Counted from the first letter of the stretch, positions 40,358-49,589 are shown. The stretch: 64,000 bases of DNA from an uncultured Eubacterium sp. (GCA_900539325.1 UQCC01000001.1:1-64000); one strand, 5' to 3'. The notes: a model not told the origin generated them from the letters alone. Translations and numbers: made by a program.

Positions 40358-40858
40358 TTATTTCGGGATCCGCATGAATAAATGCGCTTCATCTTCGCCC
40401 GCAATATAAGCCCCATTATTCAACATGACCTTCTGCGAAGCGATATTATCCTTATTTACACGAAGGTATATCTCTTCTTCCAAGATAATGCTTTTTGCTT
40501 TATCAATAGTAAGTTTCAATCCCGCCGTTCCATATCCTTTCCCTCGCTTATCTTTTTTGATGCTGTAGCCGATATGTCCGGCTCCTTCTCGAAGTGTTTC
40601 AGTCAAATAATGCCTTATTCTGAATTCTCCGATTAGACAATCTTGGTCCCACAAATAATAGTATGTTTCGGGAACAAACCAATTTGGCATGTTAACAGGA
40701 TGCTCATACGAAATCAAGGTTGGCAGGACAGTTTTAATATATTCCTCGTATGAAACACCATGATACTGATTTGTTAAGCCGTTTTCATCAACAGGCAATG
40801 CTGTTGTGTATTCCCATTGAGCAATAGCGTCCTGTATATTTATTTTTCGAAGTTCCAT
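40358..40858 (-). CDS. GNAT acetyltransferase
   Basis: 166 residues starting MELRKINIQDAIAQWEY at ATG 40858 (a GTG at 40861 precedes it). Acetyl-CoA motif: GAGHIGYSIKKDKRGKGYGT (RGKGYGT), then LRVNKDNIASQKVMLNNG, the usual alpha4/beta4 region. Substrate unknown. First gene to the right of the island, read toward the att site; 149 bases without a gene lie between. Confidence 0.85.
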   Translation of the reverse strand: MELRKINIQDAIAQWEYTTALPVDENGLTNQYHGVSYEEYIKTVLPTLISYEHPVNMPNWFVPETYYYLWDQDCLIGEFRIRHYLTETLREGAGHIGYSIKKDKRGKGYGTAGLKLTIDKAKSIILEEEIYLRVNKDNIASQKVMLNNGAYIAGEDEAHLFMRIPK

Positions 40859-41117
40859 CACATTGTTACCTCTGCAAATTACAATTTATCAAATTCTTTA
40901 TACTATACCTTTGAATTTTGAATCACTTTTTTCTATAATGAAATATTTTGCCGTGTCGTGCAGGAAAAATACTGTTAATATTTGCTCTATTATAACACAT
41001 AATTTTTTAATATTAAAGAATTAATCTTCGGTTTTAAAAATCACTTTGATAATTATGCTAACTATGATATTATAAGTATATAGAAATGATAATTATCAGT
41101 TTGTTTTGAGGAATAAT

Positions 41118-41627
41118 ATGAAAGAGTACATATGTAAAATCGCTTCTGTTGATGAAGTGATAACAAAATGGAATTATGAAATAAAAAAGCAAAAGCGAAA
41201 ACAAAAGAAATCGGCTTTAGAGTTAGTGAAAAATAATGCAGTTGAGAATATAAAAAACGGTCAGGCTGTTACATATTATGGAAAATTAAATGACAAAATC
41301 ATTTGTCAAGCGACTGCAATGTTTGATGAAGATATTATTCAAAACAGCGAAGGTCTTGTTGGAACTCAAACTGTATATCTGTGTAATTTCAGTACAGACA
41401 TAAAATATCAAGGCAAAGGATATTTTTCAAAGCTTTTCAAATTTGTAATTGAGGACTTAAAAAACAAAGGTTATACAAAGTACACTTTAGGCGTTGAACC
41501 AAAAGAAATAAAGAACTTGCAAATTTATCAGCATTTTGGGTTTAATACACTGATAAAATCAGGGCAATTAACCTATCCAGACGGAACAATTATTGATGTT
41601 GATTATTATGAAATGGAAATTTGCTGA
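41118..41627 (+). CDS. GNAT acetyltransferase
   Basis: 169 residues from ATG 41118 (GAGG upstream; a TTG at 41106 is in frame). The acetyl-CoA loop is STDIKYQGKGYFSKLFKFVI (QGKGYFS), followed by KNLQIYQHFGFNTLIKSGQL. Possible promoter TTGATA 41046-41051 and TATTAT 41068-41073. Substrate unknown. Ends at the exact-repeat terminator at 41666. Confidence 0.85.
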   Translation: MKEYICKIASVDEVITKWNYEIKKQKRKQKKSALELVKNNAVENIKNGQAVTYYGKLNDKIICQATAMFDEDIIQNSEGLVGTQTVYLCNFSTDIKYQGKGYFSKLFKFVIEDLKNKGYTKYTLGVEPKEIKNLQIYQHFGFNTLIKSGQLTYPDGTIIDVDYYEMEIC

Positions 41628-41665
41628 AATCAAAAAATAATTAATAAATATAGATGATTAAATTC

Positions 41666-41706
41666 AAAAACAGTCATTTCAATTTATAAAAGAAATGGCT
41701 GTTTTT
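41666..41706 (+). repeat. 41-base terminator hairpin, copy 2
   Basis: Identical to 40026-40066. Here it is placed as the terminator of the acetyltransferase gene and, on the other strand, of the AraC-type gene. Perfect identity in a non-coding hairpin suggests recent copying or gene conversion. Confidence 0.85.
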
Positions 41707-41734
41707 TGTTGGCTTGCTTCAAGTTTTAATATTT

Positions 41735-42463
41735 TTATAATTGATTTCTGAATTTTTTTGGAGTTTTGCCAAATTCTTTTTTGAAGCATGATATAAAATA
41801 ACTTTCGGAACAAAAGCCTAAATAATATGCGATGTCGGATATTGTATAATTGCCTTTGAGCATTTCTTTTGACGCTTGAAGTCTTTGACTTCTTATGTAT
41901 CTTGAAATATTTACTCCCAAATTCTTTTTGAACAGAAAAGAAAGATAATCGTCAGATAAACCGCATTCGTTTGCAAGTGTTGAAATGTCTAATTTTTCGT
42001 GCAGATTAGTGTTTATGTAGTGCAGGCACTTTCTTATTGGCTGTGGATACACGCTGTTTTCTCTGCTTTCTGCAACCATATCGGTAAGTTTTATGCTACT
42101 TTGAATTATAAAACTTATAATTTCATCTGTTTTTGTAAATTTGTCAATAGTCATAATGCAGTTGTCAGAATAATTGTAAGCGGTTGTTTCGTCCAACCCG
42201 CCTTCAATAGCTGCTCTTGTCGTCAAGGTGAATACAGCAACTGCCCAATATTGCATTTGCTTTATGTCGTCAGCAGACATCTTGCCAATGTTTATGCCGT
42301 TTTTTTCTATATCGTTTATTAAATTTTTGACATCTGTGCGACTGCCTTTTTTCACAGCGGATAAGAATTCGATTTCTGCCTTATACGGACTATGAGTCAT
42401 TCCGTTTTCACGCTCTTCAAAAATATGGCTTTCATCTAATATATTGATTTTATATTTGCTCAT
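41735..42463 (-). CDS. AraC-family transcriptional regulator
   Basis: 242 residues from ATG 42463. The C-terminal 100 residues are the double helix-turn-helix: LDISTLANECGLSDDYLSFL with FKKNLGVNI, SRYIRSQRLQASKEML, and ISDIAYYLGFCSESYFISCF with KKEFGKTPKKFR. The N-terminal 140 residues are helical and lack a cupin pattern, so the signal is not a typical sugar. Divergent from the kinase-fold gene at 42594 with 130 bases between, so it may control that pair. Confidence 0.88.
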   Translation of the reverse strand: MSKYKINILDESHIFEERENGMTHSPYKAEIEFLSAVKKGSRTDVKNLINDIEKNGINIGKMSADDIKQMQYWAVAVFTLTTRAAIEGGLDETTAYNYSDNCIMTIDKFTKTDEIISFIIQSSIKLTDMVAESRENSVYPQPIRKCLHYINTNLHEKLDISTLANECGLSDDYLSFLFKKNLGVNISRYIRSQRLQASKEMLKGNYTISDIAYYLGFCSESYFISCFKKEFGKTPKKFRNQL

Positions 42464-42593
42464 TTTAATCACCGATTATACATTATCATACAATTTTTAA
42501 ATATTCAAGGAATTGTTATATAAATATCGGAATATTTATATTAAAGTGCTGTGACGGACGATAACATAGAGTCATACACGAGGAGGTGTTCGT

Positions 42594-43583
42594 ATGATTA
42601 GCAGGACAAAACCTGATGTTTCGGCAGAACAAATTCAAACAATGTTTGATAATGCTTGCTTGGGCAAAATTAAAAGTTACAGTAAGTTGGGCGACGGTGA
42701 GTATAACGCTGTTTTTGATGTCGTTACTGATATGGGAAAATATGTGTTGAAAGTTTCTCCACTTGACAAAACAGGAATACTCACATATGAACAGGATATG
42801 ATGAGAGGCGAAGTGTTTTGGTACGCACAAGTCAGAACACATACCGATGTTAAAGTTCCGTATGTTTATTATAAAGATTTTTCGCATACTGTTTTTCCGT
42901 CAGATTATTTTATAATGGAAAGAATGGACGGCGAACAGTTAAATAATGCCAAGTTGTCAGCAGAAGAACAGCGTTGGTGTAACGAAGAAATAGCGAGAAT
43001 AACGGCAAAATTCCATAAGGTATCAAATGACAAATTTGGCTATTTGCAAAATGGATTATATGATAATTGGTATCTTGCATTGAAAAGTATGATAGAAAAT
43101 CTGATTCAAGATATTGAAAGAACAGGCAGGCATACAAGGCGTGGTAAGAAGTTGCTGTTTTACGCAGAAAAATACAAGGATATATTAAAAAATGTCCCTG
43201 CTTCCATGGTGAATTGCGATTTATGGTATGGTAATATTTTGTGCGTTAAAAACGAAGATAGCTTAAAGTTAATAATTATTGACCCCGAAAGAACCTTTTG
43301 GGGTGACTGTATGTTTGATTTTGCAAATTTAGAATTTGATAAAATGTTAGACAAAAAAGAAACGACTTTATCTGCATATAATAAAATTGCAAAAACTACG
43401 GTGAACTGTTCAAAAGAAGAAATGATTCGCTTTGCATTTGGCATTGGATATTTGGCTTTAGTGCAGGAAGCAGAAAAATATTATAGATACACACCGCATC
43501 ATTTTGGTTGGTGGAGAAATGTTCTTTCTTGTATGTTTTTGTATAAAAATTCTTTCAAAATTTTGAATCGAGGACTAAAATGA
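42594..43583 (+). CDS. Aminoglycoside phosphotransferase/choline-kinase-fold protein
   Basis: 329 residues, start behind AGGAGGTG. SYSKLGDGEYNAVFDVV and KYVLKVSP give the nucleotide loop and the Lys; VNCDLWYGNIL (Asp209, Asn214) is the catalytic loop with Cys in place of the usual His/Gly, and IIIDPERTFWGD (DPE) is the metal site. Members phosphorylate antibiotics, choline, fructosamine or other small molecules; this one cannot be assigned. Four-base overlap with the alpha/beta hydrolase gene suggests a shared small-molecule substrate. Confidence 0.85.
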   Translation: MISRTKPDVSAEQIQTMFDNACLGKIKSYSKLGDGEYNAVFDVVTDMGKYVLKVSPLDKTGILTYEQDMMRGEVFWYAQVRTHTDVKVPYVYYKDFSHTVFPSDYFIMERMDGEQLNNAKLSAEEQRWCNEEIARITAKFHKVSNDKFGYLQNGLYDNWYLALKSMIENLIQDIERTGRHTRRGKKLLFYAEKYKDILKNVPASMVNCDLWYGNILCVKNEDSLKLIIIDPERTFWGDCMFDFANLEFDKMLDKKETTLSAYNKIAKTTVNCSKEEMIRFAFGIGYLALVQEAEKYYRYTPHHFGWWRNVLSCMFLYKNSFKILNRGLK

Positions 43584-44491
43584 AACAATCGTTAACATCA
43601 AAGATTGTAACAAGTGTTTTGTGCTTTGTTTGTCATTCAAAATATGAAAAAAGTGCAACACGCTCCAACACTCTTGCAAATAAATCAAATAATAAAAAAT
43701 CACATTTTCATCCGATTGGGTTCAGAACAGAAAGGACAAAATGCGGAGAATGTTATCTTGAAAAAATATCACCGAATAAAAATGTGTCAAAAAAAGTGAT
43801 TTTTCATATTCACGGTGGTAGTTTTAAGGTGAAACTTACGGATTTTTATCGTAGAGAATCCGTTTATTACAGCAGGTTATTCAATAATGCAACTGTTTAT
43901 AATGTTGATTACAGAGTGTATCCCGATGTTAGGTTTCCGATACCGCTTGATGATGTTTATAATTGTTATTTGAGCGTTATTAAAAATGAAAGCGCAAATA
44001 ATATTGTTGTAATAGGTGATAGTTGTGGCGCAAATATGGCAGTATCACTTTGTATGAAGTTACGGGATAATGCAAAGCCATTGCCAAGTTCTGTTATTCT
44101 ATTTTCATTTTGGGGTGATTTGTCAAACTCGGGTTCGTCATATAAAGAAAATTGCCATCGTGACCCGTTTTACGGTATTCCAAAAAGAATTTCGTATGAA
44201 GATGCGAAAGATAAGATTCATAGGATAACGCTTTATGCACAGGGCGAAGATTTATACAATCCTTATTTGTCACCTTGCTTTGGAAGCTTTGCCGATTTCC
44301 CAAAAACGATATTGGTTTGCGGTTCTGCCGATTTGGGACAAAGCGACAGCTTTACGGCATATGAAAAACTCAAATCCGAGGGCGTTGAAACTTATCTTTT
44401 TGATTACGAAAATATGTTCCATGATTTCCAAATGCTAAAATTTTTGCCCGAATCAAGAAGTGTGTTCAAACGAATAAAAAAGATAATTTAA
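43580..44491 (+). CDS. Alpha/beta hydrolase (hormone-sensitive-lipase/esterase type)
   Basis: 303 residues. HIHGGSF near residue 76 is the oxyanion loop, VVIGDSCGANMAVSL carries the nucleophile Ser148 (GDSCG), CGSADLGQSDS the acid and MFHDFQML the His. This order is typical of the HSL family of esterases. The start overlaps the kinase-fold gene (ATGA). Function probably deacylation of a small ester; unknown substrate. Confidence 0.85.
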   Translation: MKQSLTSKIVTSVLCFVCHSKYEKSATRSNTLANKSNNKKSHFHPIGFRTERTKCGECYLEKISPNKNVSKKVIFHIHGGSFKVKLTDFYRRESVYYSRLFNNATVYNVDYRVYPDVRFPIPLDDVYNCYLSVIKNESANNIVVIGDSCGANMAVSLCMKLRDNAKPLPSSVILFSFWGDLSNSGSSYKENCHRDPFYGIPKRISYEDAKDKIHRITLYAQGEDLYNPYLSPCFGSFADFPKTILVCGSADLGQSDSFTAYEKLKSEGVETYLFDYENMFHDFQMLKFLPESRSVFKRIKKII

Positions 44492-44533
44492 TTAATCTTC
44501 TGCCAATTATGAGTTGATGCTTTTATTTTTTTC

Positions 44534-44562
44534 TTGACACGAACGTTCTGATATGTTATAGT
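44534..44562 (+). promoter_or_regulatory. Strong promoter of the leader-ABC operon
   Basis: Consensus TTGACA 44534-44539 and TATAGT 44557-44562 with a 17-base gap. The spacer holds the palindrome GAACGTTC (44541-44548), a possible operator. Confidence 0.8.
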
Positions 44563-44617
44563 GATAACAATTTAATTGTCAAATATTTATTTTAATTTAC
44601 GAAAGGAGGCGGACAGA

Positions 44618-44716
44618 ATGAAGATGAGATATTATTCAAGACCCTATTATTATGCTAAATCAAAATATGTCCTTTGCATCGGTCCGTCCGCTTGCAGAGG
44701 CTTTTCGGAGCCGTAA
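44618..44716 (+). CDS. 32-residue ORF, probable leader peptide of the ABC operon
   Basis: ATG 44618 with a perfect AAAGGAGG (44603-44610), too short for most gene callers. Reads MKMRYYSRPYYYAKSKYVLC then IGPSACRGFSEP. It is Tyr-rich and basic, has two Cys and two basic-x-basic triplets (K2-M-R4, K14-S-K16), a pattern linked to macrolide-dependent stalling in erm leaders. Its 3' end can form a stem (44680-44686 with 44706-44713). An intrinsic terminator follows before the ABC genes. The layout resembles bmrB ahead of bmrCD in Bacillus subtilis, where drug-slowed translation of the leader lets transcription continue. The other reading is a small exported peptide carried by the two half-transporters; no maturation enzyme is near. 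Confidence 0.65.
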   Translation: MKMRYYSRPYYYAKSKYVLCIGPSACRGFSEP

Positions 44717-44747
44717 ATTAATTTTGTATCAATGATATTATAAAATT

Positions 44748-44777
44748 ATGCCGTCGGTTTTCCGACGGTATTTTTTT
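44748..44777 (+). terminator. Intrinsic terminator/attenuator ahead of the ABC genes
   Basis: CCGTCGG (44751-44757), loop TTTT, CCGACGG (44762-44768), extended by three weaker pairs to 44748-44771, then seven T. It lies between the leader ORF and the ABC start at 44796, so read-through must be needed for ABC expression from the upstream promoter. Confidence 0.85.
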
Positions 44778-44795
44778 GTTTGGAGAGGAGAAACA

Positions 44796-46619
44796 ATGAG
44801 GTTTATTCAGATTGACAAGGAACAGCAAAATGTTCCTGTGGTTAAAAATGTTATCTATGCCATAAAACTGTGTTGGCAAGCCGATAAAAAACTGCTTATC
44901 GGTTATCTTATGCAAGAGGGAATGTTTTGCGTGTTTTCGTTCTTTATCAGGAATGTTTTGTTCCTAAAAATCTTGCTTGAGATTATCACCGGTAATCGTG
45001 ATTTTGCCACATATGTGCGTGCACTTTTGGCTTTTGCCGCCGTGTCGGTATTGTGCAAAGTTGTCAGTTTTTGGGGCATGAAAATGGAAAAACGGGCAAC
45101 CAAAAACATCCTGAAAGTGCTCAATAACAAGGTGTTTGACAAGGCACAATCGCTTGATATAGCCTGTTACGAGGACCCTGCTTTTTATGACAAATATCAG
45201 CGTGCAACTCTTGTTTTGACATCGGGATATTTTGATATTATTTGCTATGATTTGGCAAGCATTATTGCTGAAATTACATCCGTAATTTGCGTGTTTGCAA
45301 CGATTTCCGCAATTAATCCCGTATATCTTTTGTTCCTTGTGCCTGTGTTTTTGGTGTTTGTTATCGAAACGGCAAAGAGCAAATATGTTTACAAGCGTGA
45401 TATGGAAATGACAACGAATAACCGCATAAAAGCCTATGTTCAACGCACCGTTTTTTTGCGTGAATATTCAAAGGATATGCGCACATCAAACATATTTTCC
45501 GTGCTGATGAAAAGGTTTGAAGCGGCGATTGATTCAAATATCGTAATTCTTAAAAAGTACGGTGTCGGTCTGTTCCTTTACAGTATGGTAAGTTCGCTTT
45601 TTGAGGAATTTATTCCGATTATCGGCAGTTATCTATATGCCGGATATGAGTTTGTTGTCAAGGGTAATTTGACTGTTTCGGGCTTCAGCGTTGTGCTGTC
45701 GTCAATAAATTCCGTGCGTGATGTAACGCTTGACATTACACAGTGCTTTGACGAAATGAACCAAATGGCTCTGTATTTTCAAAATCTGCGTGAGTTCTTT
45801 GAATATGAACCTGCCGTTACTTCGGGTACCAAAAAGCCGAAACCGTTTGAAAGCCTTGAATTCAAAAATGTCAGCTTCAAATATCCGAGTGCAGACAAAT
45901 ATTCACTTCAAAATATTAACTTTAAACTTACAAAAGGCGAAACGCTTGCCGTTGTGGGCATCAACGGTGCAGGCAAGTCCACGCTTTTAAAATTGATGCT
46001 CCGATTTTATGATGCAACCGAGGGCGAGATTTTGTATAACGGCGTAAATATCAAGGAATATGAGCTTGAAACTTACAGAAATGCTTTTGCAACGGTGTTT
46101 CAGGATTATAAGAATTTTGCCGTTTCCGTGTTTGAAAATGTTATGTGCCGTCCTTGTACGGATGAGGACAAGGCTTTTGCCGAAAATGCTCTTAAAAACA
46201 GCGGTGCGTGGAAAAAGATCAACACATTCGCAAACGGAGGCGATACGGTTCTTACCCGAGAATTTGACGAAAACGGTGCAGGCCTTTCGGGCGGTGAAAA
46301 TCAAAAAGTTTCAACGGCAAGGTTGTTTGCCCGTGATTTTGATATTGCCGTTCTTGACGAGCCGAGCTCCGCACTCGACCCAATCGCCGAAAGCGAGATG
46401 TACGATAATTTGACCCGTGTAACAAAAGACAAAACCGTTGTGTACATTTCTCACAGACTTTCAAGTGCCGCTATGGCAGACAGGATTATTGTGCTTGATA
46501 ACGGTAATATTATTGAAAGCGGAACGCATACCGACCTTATGGCAAACGGCGGAATGTACAGCGAGATGTTTACGCTTCAGGCTTCAAATTACAACAAGGA
46601 GGCGATTGAAAATGAATAA
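44796..46619 (+). CDS. ABC exporter half-transporter A (permease fused to ATPase)
   Basis: 607 residues; ATG 44796 follows GGAGAGGAG. About five or six membrane segments in the first 330 residues, then an ATPase domain: Walker A VVGINGAGKSTLLKLMLRF, Q-loop VFQDYKNFAVSVF, signature LSGGENQKVSTARLFA, Walker B IAVLDEPSSALDP with the catalytic Glu, and switch His in VVYISHRLSSA. Forms a heterodimer with the next product, judging from the eight-base overlap. The LSGGExQKV subgroup is common in Clostridia near small peptide genes; cargo (peptide or drug) is not known. Confidence 0.9.
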   Translation: MRFIQIDKEQQNVPVVKNVIYAIKLCWQADKKLLIGYLMQEGMFCVFSFFIRNVLFLKILLEIITGNRDFATYVRALLAFAAVSVLCKVVSFWGMKMEKRATKNILKVLNNKVFDKAQSLDIACYEDPAFYDKYQRATLVLTSGYFDIICYDLASIIAEITSVICVFATISAINPVYLLFLVPVFLVFVIETAKSKYVYKRDMEMTTNNRIKAYVQRTVFLREYSKDMRTSNIFSVLMKRFEAAIDSNIVILKKYGVGLFLYSMVSSLFEEFIPIIGSYLYAGYEFVVKGNLTVSGFSVVLSSINSVRDVTLDITQCFDEMNQMALYFQNLREFFEYEPAVTSGTKKPKPFESLEFKNVSFKYPSADKYSLQNINFKLTKGETLAVVGINGAGKSTLLKLMLRFYDATEGEILYNGVNIKEYELETYRNAFATVFQDYKNFAVSVFENVMCRPCTDEDKAFAENALKNSGAWKKINTFANGGDTVLTREFDENGAGLSGGENQKVSTARLFARDFDIAVLDEPSSALDPIAESEMYDNLTRVTKDKTVVYISHRLSSAAMADRIIVLDNGNIIESGTHTDLMANGGMYSEMFTLQASNYNKEAIENE

Positions 46620-48411
46620 GAAAAAAGAAAAAACAGAACATTCGCTTATTTCAAATATGATGTTTTTCATCAAACTTATGTTCAAGGCTTCGCCGCTCCT
46701 CGTTATCGGTGAATTTGTGTGGGGGATTCTCGCAAATGTGCCCAACAGTCTTATCGGCGTGATCGGAGTAAAGTACATCATTGATGTTATGACTTCGGGC
46801 GAAAGGTTCAATCGCATTTTTTTGGCAATCGGAGTTATTGCACTTGTCATTATCTTGAGCCGTTTGCTTTCGTGGCTTTTCCGTGAATTTATGTGGAATG
46901 TCGAAAAGGAAAAGTGCTACTATGCTCTTAATAAAACTCTGTATGAAAAGGCAAAATCGCTTGACCTTGAATCGTATGACAATCCCGAATTTTACAACAG
47001 CTTTATTTTAACTATTGAGTCGTCGAGCGATAATATTCAAACTCTCTTGGGGCTTGTCCGCAATTATTTTGGCAATGCCGTGTCGCTCATTGCAATATCG
47101 GGTGTGCTTCTCACCATTGACCCTTGGTGTTTGGTGATTGTGCTTTTGCCTATTGCGATATTTATGCCGTTGTCAAAGGTTATCGGCAATCTTCAAACTC
47201 AGCGACAGATTGAAAACACAAAATATCACCGCAGAAGCGACTATTTTCAGCGTATTTTCTACTTGCAGGATTATGCCAAAGAGGTTAGGATGAACAACAT
47301 TCATCCGCTTCTTATCGACCGTTACAACGATGCCGCCGATGATGTTATCAATAATCAGGATAAGTATTGGACAAAGATTTCACGCCTGTACTGTGTGCAG
47401 GAAATAGGCGTGCAGATTATAGGTTCTATGCTTGCTCTTCCGCTGTATCTCGGCTATCTTGTTATGGTCAAAAAAAGCGTGTCGGCAGGCGATTTTGTGG
47501 CAACATTCAACGGTGCATATTCAATCGCCATGAGCGTAAATTTCCTTACCGTATGGGCGATTGCAAGGTTTGAAGAGCGTGCAAAAATTATCGAAAAGTT
47601 CAGAGGTTTCCTCAAAGCCGACCATAAAATCAAAGACGGCGAAGATGTTGCTGTTTGCGGCGAACCTAAAACGATTGAACTCAAAAATGTGTCGTTCACA
47701 TATCCGGGTAATGAAAAGCCAACACTTAAAAATATTAACCTCACAATTCATCCAAAAGAGAAAATTGCTCTTGTCGGATATAACGGTGCGGGAAAAACAA
47801 CCTTGACAAACCTACTGCTTCGATTGTATGATGTAACAGAGGGTCAAATTTTGATTGACGGCGAGGATATTCGCTCTGTGAATGTTCAGTCACATAGGGA
47901 TAGATTTTCGGCTGTCTTTCAGGATTTTCAGATTTTTTCTGCTTCTCTCGGCGAAAATGTGGCGCTTGATGTTGATTATGACACGGGCAGGGTTTTGTCC
48001 TCATTGTCTCACAGCGGATTTGATAAAAAATTGAAGAACTCAACTGAAACCGAACTTCTCCGTGAGTTTGATGACAACGGTGCAATGCTGTCGGGCGGCG
48101 AGAGCCAAAAGGTAGCCGTTGCAAGAACATTTTATAAAAATTGTCCTTATGCAATACTTGACGAGCCGTCGGCAAATCTTGACCCGGTTGCCGAGCATAA
48201 TCTCAATCAGGCTATGATTGAAGCGTCGGATGACAAAACCGTGATTTTTATTTCGCACAGGTTGTCTACTACCGTCAATGCGGATAAAATTTATGTTATG
48301 GAAAACGGCGAAATTATTGAGCAGGGAAGCCATGAAGAATTGATGAACCAAGGCGGAACATATGCGTATATGTTCAATCTTCAAGCCGATAAATATTGCA
48401 CGGAGGGATAA
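46612..48411 (+). CDS. ABC exporter half-transporter B (permease fused to ATPase)
   Basis: 599 residues, start behind AAGGAGG and overlapping gene A. Similar architecture: membrane domain, then Walker A LVGYNGAGKTTLTNLLLRLY, VFQDFQIFSASLGENV, LSGGESQKVAVARTF, AILDEPSANLDP and IFISHRLSTT. Both partners keep the Glu after Walker B and the switch His, so both ATP sites look active, unlike the classic asymmetric heterodimers. One base separates it from mltG. Confidence 0.9.
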   Translation: MNKKKEKTEHSLISNMMFFIKLMFKASPLLVIGEFVWGILANVPNSLIGVIGVKYIIDVMTSGERFNRIFLAIGVIALVIILSRLLSWLFREFMWNVEKEKCYYALNKTLYEKAKSLDLESYDNPEFYNSFILTIESSSDNIQTLLGLVRNYFGNAVSLIAISGVLLTIDPWCLVIVLLPIAIFMPLSKVIGNLQTQRQIENTKYHRRSDYFQRIFYLQDYAKEVRMNNIHPLLIDRYNDAADDVINNQDKYWTKISRLYCVQEIGVQIIGSMLALPLYLGYLVMVKKSVSAGDFVATFNGAYSIAMSVNFLTVWAIARFEERAKIIEKFRGFLKADHKIKDGEDVAVCGEPKTIELKNVSFTYPGNEKPTLKNINLTIHPKEKIALVGYNGAGKTTLTNLLLRLYDVTEGQILIDGEDIRSVNVQSHRDRFSAVFQDFQIFSASLGENVALDVDYDTGRVLSSLSHSGFDKKLKNSTETELLREFDDNGAMLSGGESQKVAVARTFYKNCPYAILDEPSANLDPVAEHNLNQAMIEASDDKTVIFISHRLSTTVNADKIYVMENGEIIEQGSHEELMNQGGTYAYMFNLQADKYCTEG

Positions 48412-48412
48412 A

Positions 48413-49456
48413 ATGCCAAAACGCAAAAAATCAAAGTTACCGCTGGTATTATTTATTATACTGATTGTAATTATAGCAGGCGTTGCTGCCATGTATTTTT
48501 ACACGCAGATAAACAATGATATTTTGGGTAAAAATCAATCGAATGATACCTATACTCTTGTAATTGAAAAGAAAGACTTTGAGTACGAAGTCGGTCAAAA
48601 ACTTGCCAACAACAAAATTGTTTGCTCTGATGTTGTGTGGACAAATTGGATGAGCAACCACTATCCTGATTTTGAATATACCAACGGCGAGTATAATATG
48701 ACCGCTTCGATGAGTTATGAGGAAATTGCCGAAAAATTGCAAAATCCCGATATTTCTCACAAGGCTGTAAAAGTTTGCATTCCTGAGGGTACAAACGCAA
48801 TGCAGATTGCCGAAATTTTGGAAGAAAACGGAATTTGCAAGGCTGCGGATTTTCTTGAAGTTTGCAAGTCAACCGACGGATTTGATTACGATTTTCTAAA
48901 AACCGTTCCTGATTCGGATTTGATTGCATACAAATTGGAGGGCTTCTTGTTCCCGGCAACCTATGATTTTGCTATGAACAGCGAGTCGAGGGATATTGCC
49001 GAGCAAATGCTTGATGCGTTTGATTATCGCATAACCGATGATATGGAAAAGTTCTGTCAAGATAACGATATGACTATGTATGACCTTATCACTCTTGCGT
49101 CTGTTGTACAAGAGGAAGCACTCGGTCAAAGTTCCGCAAAGAACATTGCTTCGGTCTTTATGAACAGACTTAAAAAAGGTTCAAAACTTCAGTCGGATGT
49201 AACATATTTTTATGCTCGTGATTTGCGTGATGATTACGGATTTTCGCAAAAAGTATACGATGCGTATTATACCTATCGTTGTCCGGGACTCCCGGCAGGA
49301 CCTATTTCAAACAGTGGTTCCGATATAATCGACGCCGTAGTAAATTATCCTAAAACCGACTATTTGTATTTCTTTTCCGATTTGCAACAGGAATTCCATT
49401 TTGCAAAGGATTATGATGAGTTTGTTGCTCTCCAAAAGAAATATCCGTGGAAGTAA
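48413..49456 (+). CDS. mltG: Endolytic murein transglycosylase MltG (YceG-like)
   Basis: 347 residues from ATG 48413. A basic start (MPKRKKSKLP) and one membrane helix (LVLFIILIVIIAGVAAMYFY) anchor it; a LysM-like part and the lytic domain follow outside: LITLASVVQEEALGQSSAKN (catalytic Glu), VFMNRLKKGSKLQSDVTYFY, CPGLPAGPISNSG. MltG cleaves nascent glycan strands and sets their length. It follows the ABC pair by one base, an unusual neighbour; it may be a host gene whose promoter was joined to the ABC operon. Confidence 0.93.
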   Translation: MPKRKKSKLPLVLFIILIVIIAGVAAMYFYTQINNDILGKNQSNDTYTLVIEKKDFEYEVGQKLANNKIVCSDVVWTNWMSNHYPDFEYTNGEYNMTASMSYEEIAEKLQNPDISHKAVKVCIPEGTNAMQIAEILEENGICKAADFLEVCKSTDGFDYDFLKTVPDSDLIAYKLEGFLFPATYDFAMNSESRDIAEQMLDAFDYRITDDMEKFCQDNDMTMYDLITLASVVQEEALGQSSAKNIASVFMNRLKKGSKLQSDVTYFYARDLRDDYGFSQKVYDAYYTYRCPGLPAGPISNSGSDIIDAVVNYPKTDYLYFFSDLQQEFHFAKDYDEFVALQKKYPWK

Positions 49457-49472
49457 TAAAACAATATATTTT

Positions 49473-49506
49473 AGGCTATCTGCACAAAGCGGATAGCCTT
49501 TTTTTG
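49473..49506 (+). terminator. Terminator of mltG
   Basis: AGGCTATC (49473-49480) pairs with GATAGCCT (49492-49499), then seven T. Confidence 0.9.
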
Positions 49507-49589
49507 TTAAATATTATCCCTATAATAATGAAAAAATCTGTGGTAAAATAATTATGTATAATTTTGCAACAAGGTTTGGTGATATATAT

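Noticed and set aside
44618..44716. Lanthipeptide or sactipeptide precursor with maturation genes
   Set aside because: Two Cys and a nearby exporter are suggestive, but there is no modifying enzyme or exporter peptidase domain; the terminator placement fits a leader better.
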